Source: Jeotgalibacillus campisalis
GTDB lineage: Bacteria > Bacillota > Bacilli > Bacillales > Jeotgalibacillaceae
Direction of reading: 5' to 3'
Assembly: GCF_000829515.1 (NCBI RefSeq)
Contig: NZ_JXRR01000014.1
Span: 310,001-374,000 of the forward strand
Length of the DNA stretch: 64,000 nt
Shown piece by piece: positions 14,346-23,863 of this stretch. The position numbers and the translations under genes were made by a program. The notes beneath the pieces are model-generated. The model saw nothing but the letters and a program-made list of their open reading frames with translations, searched no databases and was not told the DNA's origin. The first letter of the stretch is position 1. Each line of letters opens with the position of its first letter.

Positions 14346-14373
14346 ACGTTTCACGTGTGAAATGTGCTATAAT
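14346..14373 (+). promoter_or_regulatory. Extended -10 promoter with an overlapping inverted repeat, upstream of yicC
   Basis: TATAAT at 14368-14373 is preceded by TG one base upstream (an extended -10). No good -35 is seen, as is common for this class. TTTCAC-GT-GTGAAA (14349-14362), a 6-bp inverted repeat, sits right in the spacer and could be an operator; the regulator is unknown. Confidence 0.7.
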
Positions 14374-14430
14374 GGGCTGATGAATGGACGATCACTTGAT
14401 AAAAATACAGAATGAAGGTGAGATCGACCT

Positions 14431-15306
14431 ATGGTAGTCAGTATGACCGGATTTGGTGCCGGTGCAGCTGAGATAACAGATCTTAGCGCGACGGTTGAAA
14501 TTAAATCTGTAAATCATCGATTTTTAGAGTGCGCAATACGTGTACCAAGAGAACATGCTTATCTTGAAGAAAAAACAAAACGGTTAATAGGTCAACATAT
14601 TAAAAGAGGAAAAGTGGATGTTTACATCTCTCTTACGGGTGCAGTGTCAATGAACCGATCGTTAACAATCGATTGGGATCTTGCAGACGCCTATTTTAAT
14701 TATGCAAGCAAGCTTAAAGATCGATATTGCCTCAAACAGGAAGTGCCACTGGAGTATTTTCTTGGAAACCCTGATCTTGTTTCCATAGAGGAAGCGGATG
14801 TAAATCGTGAAGAGGTTGAACCCTTAGTTGAAAAAGCTCTTAAACAGGCAATCCGTTCGCTGCAATCTATGAGAGCTATTGAAGGAAAAGAACTTGAAAA
14901 AGATATTCTTTATCAATTACAATTATTTAAGCAATGTGCAGATGAAGGAGCAAACCTTAATCCGAATATTGTTTCTAAATACCATAGCAGGCTTGAAAAA
15001 AGAATAAAAGAGTTTGCAGATGGACAGATTGATGAAAACAGACTTTTGACAGAAGTGGCCGTATTTGCGGAGAAAACAGATGTCCGGGAAGAATTCATTC
15101 GACTTGAAAGCCACCTTTCCCAGTTTCAAAATGCGCTGATGCGAGAAGAAGCCGTTGGAAGAAGACTGGACTTTCTTACTCAGGAAATGAATAGGGAAGT
15201 AAATACGATCGGTTCAAAAGCAAATGATTCATCTTTGGTTGCACTAGTTGTAGAAATGAAATCTGCGCTTGAAAAAATCCGGGAGCAAATTCAAAATATC
15301 GAATAA
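14431..15306 (+). CDS. yicC: YicC/YloC family endoribonuclease
   Basis: 291 residues, matching B. subtilis YloC in length. Members of this family act as endoribonucleases and affect small-RNA or mRNA decay. The N-terminus SMTGFG and the segment SVNHRFLE are the family hallmarks, and the C-terminal DUF1732-type part contains RRLDFLTQEMNREVNTIGSK. The start has GAAGGTGAG upstream. First gene of the long run to rpe, and followed 29 bases later by remA. Confidence 0.9.
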   Translation: MVVSMTGFGAGAAEITDLSATVEIKSVNHRFLECAIRVPREHAYLEEKTKRLIGQHIKRGKVDVYISLTGAVSMNRSLTIDWDLADAYFNYASKLKDRYCLKQEVPLEYFLGNPDLVSIEEADVNREEVEPLVEKALKQAIRSLQSMRAIEGKELEKDILYQLQLFKQCADEGANLNPNIVSKYHSRLEKRIKEFADGQIDENRLLTEVAVFAEKTDVREEFIRLESHLSQFQNALMREEAVGRRLDFLTQEMNREVNTIGSKANDSSLVALVVEMKSALEKIREQIQNIE

Positions 15307-15335
15307 ATCGGTTGAATTGTTAAAGGGGAGTCACG

Positions 15336-15599
15336 ATGTCAATAAAGTTAATAAACATAGGCTTTGGGAATATTGTATCTGCAAACAGGATTATTACCAT
15401 CATTTCACCGGAATCCGCTCCAGTGAAACGTCTGGTGCAGGATGCAAGAGAACGCGGAACATTAATTGATGCTACATATGGAAGAAGAACAAGAGCGGTT
15501 ATGATTATGGACAGTGATCATGTGATTTTAGTAGCGGTTCAGCCGGAAACTGTGGCCTCCCGTTTTACTGATAAAGATGATGGTCAGGAAGAAGGGTAA
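15336..15599 (+). CDS. remA: Extracellular matrix regulatory protein RemA (DUF370)
   Basis: 87 residues (B. subtilis RemA 89). In B. subtilis it is a DNA-binding activator of biofilm matrix operons and osmoprotectant genes, assembling into rings. The family core [21 protein letters not shown] is intact. AAAGGGGAG precedes the ATG. It is encoded between yicC and gmk as in other Bacillales. Its targets cannot be inferred from this window. Confidence 0.93.
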   Translation: MSIKLINIGFGNIVSANRIITIISPESAPVKRLVQDARERGTLIDATYGRRTRAVMIMDSDHVILVAVQPETVASRFTDKDDGQEEG

Positions 15600-15604
15600 T
15601 TTAG

Positions 15605-16219
<615 letters not shown>

Positions 16220-16220
16220 A

Positions 16221-16448
16221 ATGTTATATCCATCATCTGATTCCCTTAGAAAAAATATTGACTCAAAGTATTCGCTTGTTAGTGTGGCAGCCAAACGCGC
16301 CAGAAATATGCAGGAAAAAGGTGATAAGGGAACACTTGATTCTTATCATTCCATTAAATTTGTCGGTCAGGCACTCGAAGAGATTGCAGCCGGGCACTTG
16401 ATGATGAAGAAACCAGTTGCAGGAATTGAATATGAAGATGAAAAATAA
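16221..16448 (+). CDS. rpoZ: RNA polymerase omega subunit
   Basis: 75 residues. It aids assembly and stability of RNA polymerase. The family pattern MLYPSSDSL...[13 protein letters not shown] is clear. ATG 16221 is chosen over the in-frame TTG at 16212 because GGAGG (16207-16211) is nine bases upstream of the ATG. The stop codon lies in the left arm of the terminator that follows. Confidence 0.95.
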   Translation: MLYPSSDSLRKNIDSKYSLVSVAAKRARNMQEKGDKGTLDSYHSIKFVGQALEEIAAGHLMMKKPVAGIEYEDEK

Positions 16449-16476
16449 CAGCCCACGGGTTGTTATTTTTCTTTTT
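16441..16476 (+). terminator. Terminator overlapping the end of rpoZ
   Basis: The near-perfect inverted repeat AAAAATAACAGCCC / GGGTTGTTATTTTT (16441-16454 with 16457-16470) has one G-T pair and is followed by CTTTTT. The hairpin includes the rpoZ stop codon, so translation could reduce termination. The following 125 bases before coaBC hold no gene. Confidence 0.75.
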
Positions 16477-16601
16477 AGCCACTTCCACAGTCCTTGCAGA
16501 TGTTTTGAAAAGACCGGTGAATTGATGACTATTTAAGTGAAAAACAAATCAACTTCCTTCATAATAAAAGAAATGATTCATGAACAAGGGAGATGTAATC
16601 C

Positions 16602-17813
16602 ATGAAAAAAAATATCTTGCTGTGTGTTACGGGTGGAATTGCTGTCTACAAGGCAGTAGCGCTAACGAGTAAATTAAGTCAGTCAGATTTTAATGTAAAG
16701 GTTATTCTGACGAAAAGTGCAATGGAATTTGTGACCCCGCTGACCTTTCAGGTAATGTCACGCAATGATGTCTATTATGATACGTTTGATGAAAAAGACT
16801 CAAAAAAAATCGCTCATATTGATTTAGCTGACTGGGTAGATTTGATCGTAGTGGCTCCAGCAACTGCCAATGCCATCGGGAAGTTTGCTAATGGAATCGC
16901 TGACGATATGGTATCGACGACTCTTTTGGCTGCGACTGCACCTGTCTGGATTGCTCCTGCAATGAATGTTCATATGTATGATCATCCAGCTGTAAAAAAT
17001 AATATTTCCACTCTCTATTCATATGGCTATCGATTCATTGAGCCATCAGAGGGTTTTTTAGCCTGCGGCTACGTCGGAAAAGGCAGATTGGAAGAGCCGG
17101 AAATGATCGTGGAACTCATTAGAGAGAAATTTCAAAGCAAGGGAATACTCGCTGGGAAACATGTATTGATAACGGCTGGTCCGACAAGAGAGCCTATAGA
17201 TCCTGTGCGGTTTTTTACAAATCACTCAACAGGTAAAATGGGCTATGCAATTGCTGAAACAGCCGTGCAATTGGGGGCGAAAGTTACACTCGTTTCGGGT
17301 CCGGTTGCACTGAAGCACCCTGAAGGGGCAGATGTAATAAAAATCGAAACAGCTGAAGAGATGAGACAGGCAGTAATGGATCATTATTCAACAGCGGATA
17401 TCGTTATTAAAAGTGCAGCAGTAGCAGATTACCGGCCGGTACACCGGCATGAAGAAAAAATGAAAAAATCAGAGGGTCCGATGTCGATGGAATTTGAACG
17501 GACAGCAGATATATTAAAAACGCTAGGCCAGCAAAAAGAACATCAGATTTTAATAGGGTTTGCTGCTGAAACCGACCAGGTTGAGTATTACGCAAAGAAA
17601 AAACTTCAATCTAAAAATGCAGATATGATTGTAGCAAATAATATTACAGAAGAAGGAGCCGGTTTTAGCGGTGATACAAATATTGTGACTTTTTATTTTA
17701 AGAATGGAAATAAAAAGGAACTTCCGCTCCTATCAAAAAAACAAGTAGCCGAAAAAATATTCGAAGAAATTCATCAAATGGAAACAGAACCAAACAGGAT
17801 TGATTCTTTATGA
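16602..17813 (+). CDS. coaBC: Bifunctional phosphopantothenoylcysteine decarboxylase / phosphopantothenate-cysteine ligase CoaBC
   Basis: 403 residues (B. subtilis 406). It makes 4'-phosphopantetheine from phosphopantothenate and cysteine in CoA synthesis. The N-terminal flavin domain (about 1-180) shows HIDLADW with the catalytic His, APAMNVHMYD, and ACGYVGKGRL with the active Cys. The C-terminal ligase domain (about 190-400) has ITAGPTREPIDPVRFFTNHSTGKMG and the AVADYRP motif. Also known as dfp. It overlaps priA by four bases. Confidence 0.96.
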   Translation: MKKNILLCVTGGIAVYKAVALTSKLSQSDFNVKVILTKSAMEFVTPLTFQVMSRNDVYYDTFDEKDSKKIAHIDLADWVDLIVVAPATANAIGKFANGIADDMVSTTLLAATAPVWIAPAMNVHMYDHPAVKNNISTLYSYGYRFIEPSEGFLACGYVGKGRLEEPEMIVELIREKFQSKGILAGKHVLITAGPTREPIDPVRFFTNHSTGKMGYAIAETAVQLGAKVTLVSGPVALKHPEGADVIKIETAEEMRQAVMDHYSTADIVIKSAAVADYRPVHRHEEKMKKSEGPMSMEFERTADILKTLGQQKEHQILIGFAAETDQVEYYAKKKLQSKNADMIVANNITEEGAGFSGDTNIVTFYFKNGNKKELPLLSKKQVAEKIFEEIHQMETEPNRIDSL

Positions 17814-20215
17814 TTGCCTCTGTGATTGTAGATGTACCGGCAAAACAAACGGACCGCCCCTTCGATTATAAAGTGCCTTTACGCTTCCAGGGAATAATTA
17901 AAACGGGGATGAGGGTTGTCGTTCCATTTGGACCAAGAAAAATACAAGGTTTTGTCGTGGATTTTCAACAAGAATCTTCCTTTGATAAACTGAAGGAAAT
18001 AGAAGAAGTGCTCGATATCGTTCCTGTTCTAAATAGTGAATTGCTGTCCCTTTCTCAATGGCTGTCAGAGGAAACTTTATGTTTTCGAATTTCTGCTATG
18101 CAGGTGATGCTTCCTGCAGCAATGAAAGCTAAATATGAAAAAATCTTTCACTCCTTAGTGTCACCAGAGGAACTCCCACAAACTGTTTTATCTTCATTAA
18201 ACCGGGAAGGCTGCCTTTCATGGCAAGATGCTGTGGGCAAGGGGATGCTGAAGATTCTCCAGCAGTTAGTGACGGATGGAAAAATGGATTTGCGATATCA
18301 GGTGAAGAACAAAACAAACCTTAAAAAGATCCGCATTATCACTCTTGCTAAATCGGAGGAAGAAAGCAGAAATTTAGTAGAAACGCTATCGCTTGCCGCA
18401 GAAAAGCAAAAAAAAGTATTGAATTATCTTCTCATAAGTCCGGAGAACAAGAGAAGTGTTCAAGAGACGAAACTTGAAACAACTGTGTCTGATTCAACAA
18501 TTAAAACGATGCTGAAAAAGGGGTATCTGACTGAATCCTATGAAGAAATATATCGGGATCCGTTTGAACATCGATCGTTTGCCCGGTCCGTTTCATTTCA
18601 GTTGACAGATCAGCAAAGAGCAGCTATCGAACCCGTCTTAAAAGCGGTGGATCAATATGACCATACTACTTTTTTATTGCATGGCGTGACAGGCAGCGGG
18701 AAAACTGAAATTTATCTTCAGACGATCGAAAAAGTGCTCAGCCAAAATCGCCAGGCCATTATGCTCGTGCCTGAAATTTCGCTGACTCCTCAAATGGTTG
18801 AACGTTTTAAGGGAAGATTTGGTGAACAGGTAGCGGTCATGCACAGTGGTTTATCGGTTGGAGAAAAATACGATGAGTGGCGCAAAATTCATAGAAAAGA
18901 AGTAAATGTGGTCGTTGGAGCCAGGTCGGCGGTATTTGCTCCTTTTGAAAAACTTGGCGTTCTAATAATTGATGAAGAGCATGAGTCCAGTTATAAACAG
19001 GAAGATGCGCCACGGTACCATGCGAGAGATGTGGCAATTGAAAGAGCCAAGCGTCATGGCTGTCCGGTAATACTCGGAAGCGCTACACCATCTTTGGAAA
19101 GTTTTGCCCGCGCGCAAAAAGGAAATTACCAGCTGCTGACTTTATCCAAAAGGATGAATAATCAGCCGATGCCCCAGGTAACAATTATTGATATGAGAGA
19201 AGAACTGAGAGACGGAAATCGCTCAATGTTTTCCCGTGAATTATTAGCGCAGCTTCAGGAGCGATTGGATAAAAATGAACAGACGGTTCTTTTTTTAAAT
19301 CGAAGAGGTCATTCATCTTTTATAATGTGCAGAGACTGCGGTTACGTCATGCAGTGTCCCCATTGTGAAGTATCCATGACCTACCACCGGAATGCTGAAA
19401 AAATGAAATGTCATTATTGTGGTGAAGAGGCTCAAGTGCCTTCTACATGCCCGGAATGTCAAAGTGAGCATATTCGTTACTTTGGAACAGGCACCCAAAA
19501 GGTTGAAGAAGAATTAACCAAACTCGTTCCTCAAGCCAGAGTCATCCGAATGGATGTGGATACGACAACACGAAAAGGGTCTCATGAAAAGCTTTTATCG
19601 GCATTCGGCGAGGGACAGGCGGACATTCTGCTCGGCACTCAAATGATCGCAAAAGGGCTGGATTTCCCTAATATCACTCTTGTAGGTGTACTGAGTGCAG
19701 ACACGATGCTTCATTTACCTGATTTTCGATCTGCAGAAAAAACCTTTCAGCTTCTTACTCAAGTAAGCGGGCGCGCAGGAAGGCATGATAAAGAAGGAGA
19801 GGTCGTCATCCAAACCTACACTCCTGAACACTTTTCGATTGATTTAGCCAAAACTCAGAACTTTGAATTGTTTTATAACCAGGAGATGGCTATGAGAAAA
19901 ATAGGCCAGTACCCTCCTTTTTATTTTATGGCCCTTATTAACATAAGTCATGAAAATGTTTTAAAAGTTGTGTCAGTGAGCGAAGAAATCAGTTCACTAT
20001 TAAAGCAAAAATTATCATCACAGGCGGTTATTTTAGGTCCTGTCGCTTCACCTATCGCCAGAATACAAAATAGATATCGATACCAATGTTTGATAAAATA
20101 CAAAAAAGAAGAAGGCTTAAAACCATTACTGAAAGCAATTTTAAATGATTATCAGTCAGCTAAAAAAGATTCTGTAATGATTCATATAGATGTACAGCCA
20201 TACATCATGATGTGA
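17810..20215 (+). CDS. priA: Primosomal protein N' (replication restart helicase PriA)
   Basis: 801 residues. It recognises stalled forks and reloads the replicative helicase. The N-terminal DNA-binding part starts with VIVDVPAKQTDRPFDY. Walker A GVTGSGKTE is near residue 296, DEEH near 388, and the zinc-binding cysteine block (CRDCGY, CPHCE, CHYCGE, CPEC) at about 506-555, followed by helicase motifs with QVSGRAGR. Translation is probably coupled to coaBC through the ATGA overlap. Confidence 0.96.
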   Translation: MIASVIVDVPAKQTDRPFDYKVPLRFQGIIKTGMRVVVPFGPRKIQGFVVDFQQESSFDKLKEIEEVLDIVPVLNSELLSLSQWLSEETLCFRISAMQVMLPAAMKAKYEKIFHSLVSPEELPQTVLSSLNREGCLSWQDAVGKGMLKILQQLVTDGKMDLRYQVKNKTNLKKIRIITLAKSEEESRNLVETLSLAAEKQKKVLNYLLISPENKRSVQETKLETTVSDSTIKTMLKKGYLTESYEEIYRDPFEHRSFARSVSFQLTDQQRAAIEPVLKAVDQYDHTTFLLHGVTGSGKTEIYLQTIEKVLSQNRQAIMLVPEISLTPQMVERFKGRFGEQVAVMHSGLSVGEKYDEWRKIHRKEVNVVVGARSAVFAPFEKLGVLIIDEEHESSYKQEDAPRYHARDVAIERAKRHGCPVILGSATPSLESFARAQKGNYQLLTLSKRMNNQPMPQVTIIDMREELRDGNRSMFSRELLAQLQERLDKNEQTVLFLNRRGHSSFIMCRDCGYVMQCPHCEVSMTYHRNAEKMKCHYCGEEAQVPSTCPECQSEHIRYFGTGTQKVEEELTKLVPQARVIRMDVDTTTRKGSHEKLLSAFGEGQADILLGTQMIAKGLDFPNITLVGVLSADTMLHLPDFRSAEKTFQLLTQVSGRAGRHDKEGEVVIQTYTPEHFSIDLAKTQNFELFYNQEMAMRKIGQYPPFYFMALINISHENVLKVVSVSEEISSLLKQKLSSQAVILGPVASPIARIQNRYRYQCLIKYKKEEGLKPLLKAILNDYQSAKKDSVMIHIDVQPYIMM

Positions 20216-20241
20216 GGAAAGTCGTCAAGGAGGATAATGAA

Positions 20242-20727
20242 TTGCCAATATTAGATATAATTAAACATCCAGATAGTCGTTTAGAAAGTGAATGTGAAAC
20301 GATTACTGAATTCACAGAAGATCTTCACCTGCTGCTGGATAATCTTTTTGAAACCATGATCCACAGCGATGGTGTAGGGATTGCGGCTCCTCAGGTAGGG
20401 ATTTGCAAAAAAGCAGCAATTGTAGATCTAGATGATGACAATGGCACGCTCGAAATGATCAACCCCACCATTACACATACGAATGGCAGAGATTTAGATA
20501 TCGAAGGCTGTCTTAGTTTCCCAGGACTTTACGGAGAGGTGGAACGAGCAGAGAAAATCAGCTTAAAGGCCCAGGATCGAAAGGGTCAATGGTATGAACT
20601 TGAAGCTGAAGGATACATGGCAAGAGCCATTCAGCATGAAGTAGATCATTTATATGGCGTGTTATTCACGTCCAAGGTAAGCAGGTACATTAGCGAGGAA
20701 GAAATTGAAGGGTGGGACGAAGAATGA
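20242..20727 (+). CDS. def: Peptide deformylase
   Basis: 161 residues; removes the formyl group from new proteins. The three metal-site motifs are present: GVGIAAPQVG, EGCLSFPG and QHEVDHL. The TTG at 20242 is taken as start because AAGGAGG (20227-20233) is eight bases upstream and the length then matches the 160 of B. subtilis DefA. The in-frame GTG at 20212 adds ten residues unlike the family, and the ATG at 20237 is out of frame. It overlaps fmt by four bases; the two encode opposite steps of N-formyl handling. Confidence 0.94.
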   Translation: MPILDIIKHPDSRLESECETITEFTEDLHLLLDNLFETMIHSDGVGIAAPQVGICKKAAIVDLDDDNGTLEMINPTITHTNGRDLDIEGCLSFPGLYGEVERAEKISLKAQDRKGQWYELEAEGYMARAIQHEVDHLYGVLFTSKVSRYISEEEIEGWDEE

Positions 20728-21677
20728 TGAAAGTAATCTTTATGGGCACTCCTGATTTTTCAGTTCCCATTTTAAAGCAGCTAATAAATGATCAAATGGA
20801 TGTCATCGCTGTCGTGACGCAGCCCGATCGTCCATCAGGAAGAAAAAGACTGCTGACACCCCCTCCTGTTAAAGTAGAGGCGTTGAGCCGGAATATACCG
20901 GTTATCCAGCCTGAAAAACTAAAGGGATCTAAAGAACTTGATGAAATCATTGAATTAAAAGCAGACTTAATTGTAACTGCAGCATTCGGTCAATTGCTGC
21001 CTCCTGAGCTTCTTTTGGCACCAGCTCTTGGCTGTATAAACGTCCATGCCTCTTTATTGCCTGAGTTGCGCGGAGGAGCACCCATCCACCATGCAATAAT
21101 GCAGGGAAAAAAAGAAACGGGCATTACGATCATGTATATGGCTGAAAAACTCGATGCAGGCGACATCATCAGTCAGGTGAAAGTGGAAATTACTGAGGAC
21201 GATAATGTAGGGACTCTTCATGATAAATTAAGTAAGGCAGGAGCGCTTCTGCTGTCTGAAACTCTTCCGTTGATTGCTGATCATTCAGCGCAGCGAACGG
21301 AACAAAATCATTCAGAGGCTACATTTGCCTGGAATATTAAACGGGATGAAGAGGAGATTGACTGGTCGCGAACTGAAGCTGATCTATACAATCAAATCCG
21401 CGGACTTTACCCGTGGCCTGTTGCTTATACAACTTATCGAAACAAAACAATGAAAATACTGAAAGCAGAAAAAACGGGAATAAAACACAATGGTGATCCA
21501 GGTGTTATACTGGATAAGACATCCAATGGACCGGTAATTTCCACAGGAAACGGCTCTGCTTTACTTATTACAGAGCTTCAGCCGTTCGGGAAAAAGAAAA
21601 TGGCTGCTGCAGATTTCCTAAGAGGTGCAGGGTCTGATATGGAAATCGGGGAAAGAGTGGGTAAAATAAATGAGTAA
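20724..21677 (+). CDS. fmt: Methionyl-tRNA formyltransferase
   Basis: 317 residues, the same as B. subtilis Fmt. It formylates initiator Met-tRNA using 10-formyltetrahydrofolate. The N-terminus VIFMGTPDFSVP and the folate/catalytic motif HASLLPELRGGAPI are present, followed by a C-terminal OB-like tRNA-binding domain. ATG 20724 is immediately followed by a second ATG at 20727; either could be used. It overlaps def and rsmB. Confidence 0.95.
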   Translation: MMKVIFMGTPDFSVPILKQLINDQMDVIAVVTQPDRPSGRKRLLTPPPVKVEALSRNIPVIQPEKLKGSKELDEIIELKADLIVTAAFGQLLPPELLLAPALGCINVHASLLPELRGGAPIHHAIMQGKKETGITIMYMAEKLDAGDIISQVKVEITEDDNVGTLHDKLSKAGALLLSETLPLIADHSAQRTEQNHSEATFAWNIKRDEEEIDWSRTEADLYNQIRGLYPWPVAYTTYRNKTMKILKAEKTGIKHNGDPGVILDKTSNGPVISTGNGSALLITELQPFGKKKMAAADFLRGAGSDMEIGERVGKINE

Positions 21678-23004
21678 TACAACTGCAAGAGAAGCAGCAC
21701 TGGATATTCTCGAACAAATTGATAAGAACCAATCCTATAGCAATCTGCTGCTCAATCATGCAATAAAAAAATTCAATATTAAAGGTCCGGATACCGGGCT
21801 GTTAACAGAGCTGACATATGGGACAATTCAGCGCAAACTGACATTGGACTACTATTTGACCCCATTTATTAAAAAAAAGCTGGAGAACTGGGTTCGAAAT
21901 CTCCTTCGAATGAGCTTATATCAAATGCTGTATTTTGATCGCGTTCCAGAGCGTGCAGCGATTCATGAAGCTGTTGAAATCGCAAAAAAAAGGGGCCATA
22001 AAGGAATTGCCGGGCTGGTAAATGGAATACTCAGATCCATACAGCGGGAAGGTGTACCATCTTTAAACGACATTTTGGACCCAATTGAGCGGCTTTCTAT
22101 TGAAACAAGTCATCCATATTGGCTGGTCGCCCGTTGGAATGAACAGTACGGACTGGAAAAAACAAAGAAAATGTGTGAAACAAATTTACTTGCTCCAGTT
22201 CAGACTGCACGTGTCAATACATTAAAGACCAACAGGGAAGCCGTTCTCGATCAGCTGAATGCAGAAGGAGTCGAGGCAAAACCAAGCAGCATCATTCCAG
22301 AAGGAATATCGATTATGAAAGGGAATATTGCTCATACCAATGCGTACAAGACGGGTATGCTGACAATACAGGATGAAAGCTCTATGCTGGTTGCTTATGC
22401 TATGAATGCTCAGCCTGGAGAAACCATTCTTGATATGTGTGCAGCACCAGGAGGGAAAACAACCCACCTTGCACAATCAATGAATAACGAGGGACAAATT
22501 GTTGCACTTGACCTCCACCCGCATAAAATTAAGCTCATTTCTGATAATGCAGATCGATTAGGGATTGAATGCATCGAAGGAACAGCGATTGATGCAAGAA
22601 AGGCTCATGAGAAATTTGAAGCCGGTTCGTTTGACCGTGTTTTAGTCGATGCACCTTGCAGCGGTTTAGGAGTAGTAAGAAGAAAACCGGATATCAAATA
22701 TGCTAAATCCGAAAATGATCTGGAAGGGTTAACTGCTGTTCAGCACTCACTATTAGCAGCTGCCGTAGACATGATTAAACCTGGCGGAAAACTGATTTAC
22801 AGTACATGTACAGTCGATCACGCTGAAAATAATGACACTGTCGCAAAGTTTTTAAGAGAGTACAAACAGATGGAACTGACTGCTTTAGAAAATTTGCCGG
22901 AAGCAATACAGCCGCTTGTCCAAGATAATATTCTACAGGTCTTTCCTCAGGATTTTAATGGTGACGGTTTCTTTATTGCCTGCTTTGAAAAGAAGCAAAA
23001 TTAA
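21670..23004 (+). CDS. rsmB: 16S rRNA (cytosine-967 C5) methyltransferase RsmB
   Basis: 444 residues (B. subtilis 447). It has an N-terminal NusB-like RNA-binding domain (about 1-140) and a SAM-dependent methyltransferase domain with DMCAAPGGKTTHLAQ, the DAPCSGLG motif containing one conserved Cys, and the second in YSTCTV. It overlaps fmt by eight bases. In B. subtilis the next gene is rlmN; here prpC follows after a 97-base gap. Confidence 0.95.
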   Translation: MSNTTAREAALDILEQIDKNQSYSNLLLNHAIKKFNIKGPDTGLLTELTYGTIQRKLTLDYYLTPFIKKKLENWVRNLLRMSLYQMLYFDRVPERAAIHEAVEIAKKRGHKGIAGLVNGILRSIQREGVPSLNDILDPIERLSIETSHPYWLVARWNEQYGLEKTKKMCETNLLAPVQTARVNTLKTNREAVLDQLNAEGVEAKPSSIIPEGISIMKGNIAHTNAYKTGMLTIQDESSMLVAYAMNAQPGETILDMCAAPGGKTTHLAQSMNNEGQIVALDLHPHKIKLISDNADRLGIECIEGTAIDARKAHEKFEAGSFDRVLVDAPCSGLGVVRRKPDIKYAKSENDLEGLTAVQHSLLAAAVDMIKPGGKLIYSTCTVDHAENNDTVAKFLREYKQMELTALENLPEAIQPLVQDNILQVFPQDFNGDGFFIACFEKKQN

Positions 23005-23101
23005 AGATCAGCATGCATGTTCTGCCCGTGTTAGTTGTGATTTATCATAAATGATGCACTGCTTAAAAGAAGAGCCAACATTAAAAACGAGGTGACAAAA
23101 A

Positions 23102-23863
23102 GTGCAGTCTGCTTTCATTAGCGATCAAGGAAAAGTACGTCGTTTAAATGAAGATGCGGGAGGGGTCTATCTACACCCGCACGGTCATTTGCTTGCAGTA
23201 GTAGCAGATGGCATGGGAGGGCATAAAGCTGGAGATGTTGCCAGTTTGATGGCCGTTGAAAAAATACAGGAACTTTGGATGGACAGTCCTGCTATCCTGA
23301 AGCCCAGGGATGCTGAAAACTGGCTACAGTCAAGTATTGAAAACATCAATCGGGATCTTCATCTCTTCGCTCATACGAATAAAGACTGTGAAGGAATGGG
23401 AACCACTATTGTAGCAGCCATTTGTACGGAGGAATTTGTCACTATTGGAAATGTAGGAGACAGCAGAGGTTACATAGTTTCACAAGCTAATAAAATACGA
23501 CAGGTTACAGAAGATCATTCTTTTGTTAACGCACTTGTTCAGTCTGGTGAAATAACAAAAAGGGATGCTGAACACCATCCAAGAAAAAATCTGCTCCTGA
23601 AATCACTTGGATCAAGCGGTCTCGTAAATCCCAGTATTTCAACCATCACAATAGATGAAGGGAATATTATTATATTGTGCTCTGACGGCCTTTCTAACAA
23701 AATAGATGAGGTAAAAATAGCAGATACCATTACTCAGGCGCTGCCGCTTAAAGAACGGGCATCAATAATGGTTGATATTGCCAACCAAAATGGCGGTGAA
23801 GACAATATCACAATTGCTGCAGTTGAGTACGTTGTCTCCAAAGAAAGTGAGGAGACACGATGA
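23102..23863 (+). CDS. prpC: PP2C-type serine/threonine phosphatase PrpC
   Basis: 253 residues (B. subtilis PrpC 254). Cytosolic PPM phosphatase that reverses PrkC phosphorylation. The metal-binding motifs are visible: RLNEDAGG near the N-terminus, VADGMGGHKAGD, GNVGDSRGY, LCSDGLSN and GGEDNITIAAV. The start is GTG 23102, with GAGGTG upstream. Its stop overlaps the prkC start by four bases. Confidence 0.96.
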   Translation: MQSAFISDQGKVRRLNEDAGGVYLHPHGHLLAVVADGMGGHKAGDVASLMAVEKIQELWMDSPAILKPRDAENWLQSSIENINRDLHLFAHTNKDCEGMGTTIVAAICTEEFVTIGNVGDSRGYIVSQANKIRQVTEDHSFVNALVQSGEITKRDAEHHPRKNLLLKSLGSSGLVNPSISTITIDEGNIIILCSDGLSNKIDEVKIADTITQALPLKERASIMVDIANQNGGEDNITIAAVEYVVSKESEETR

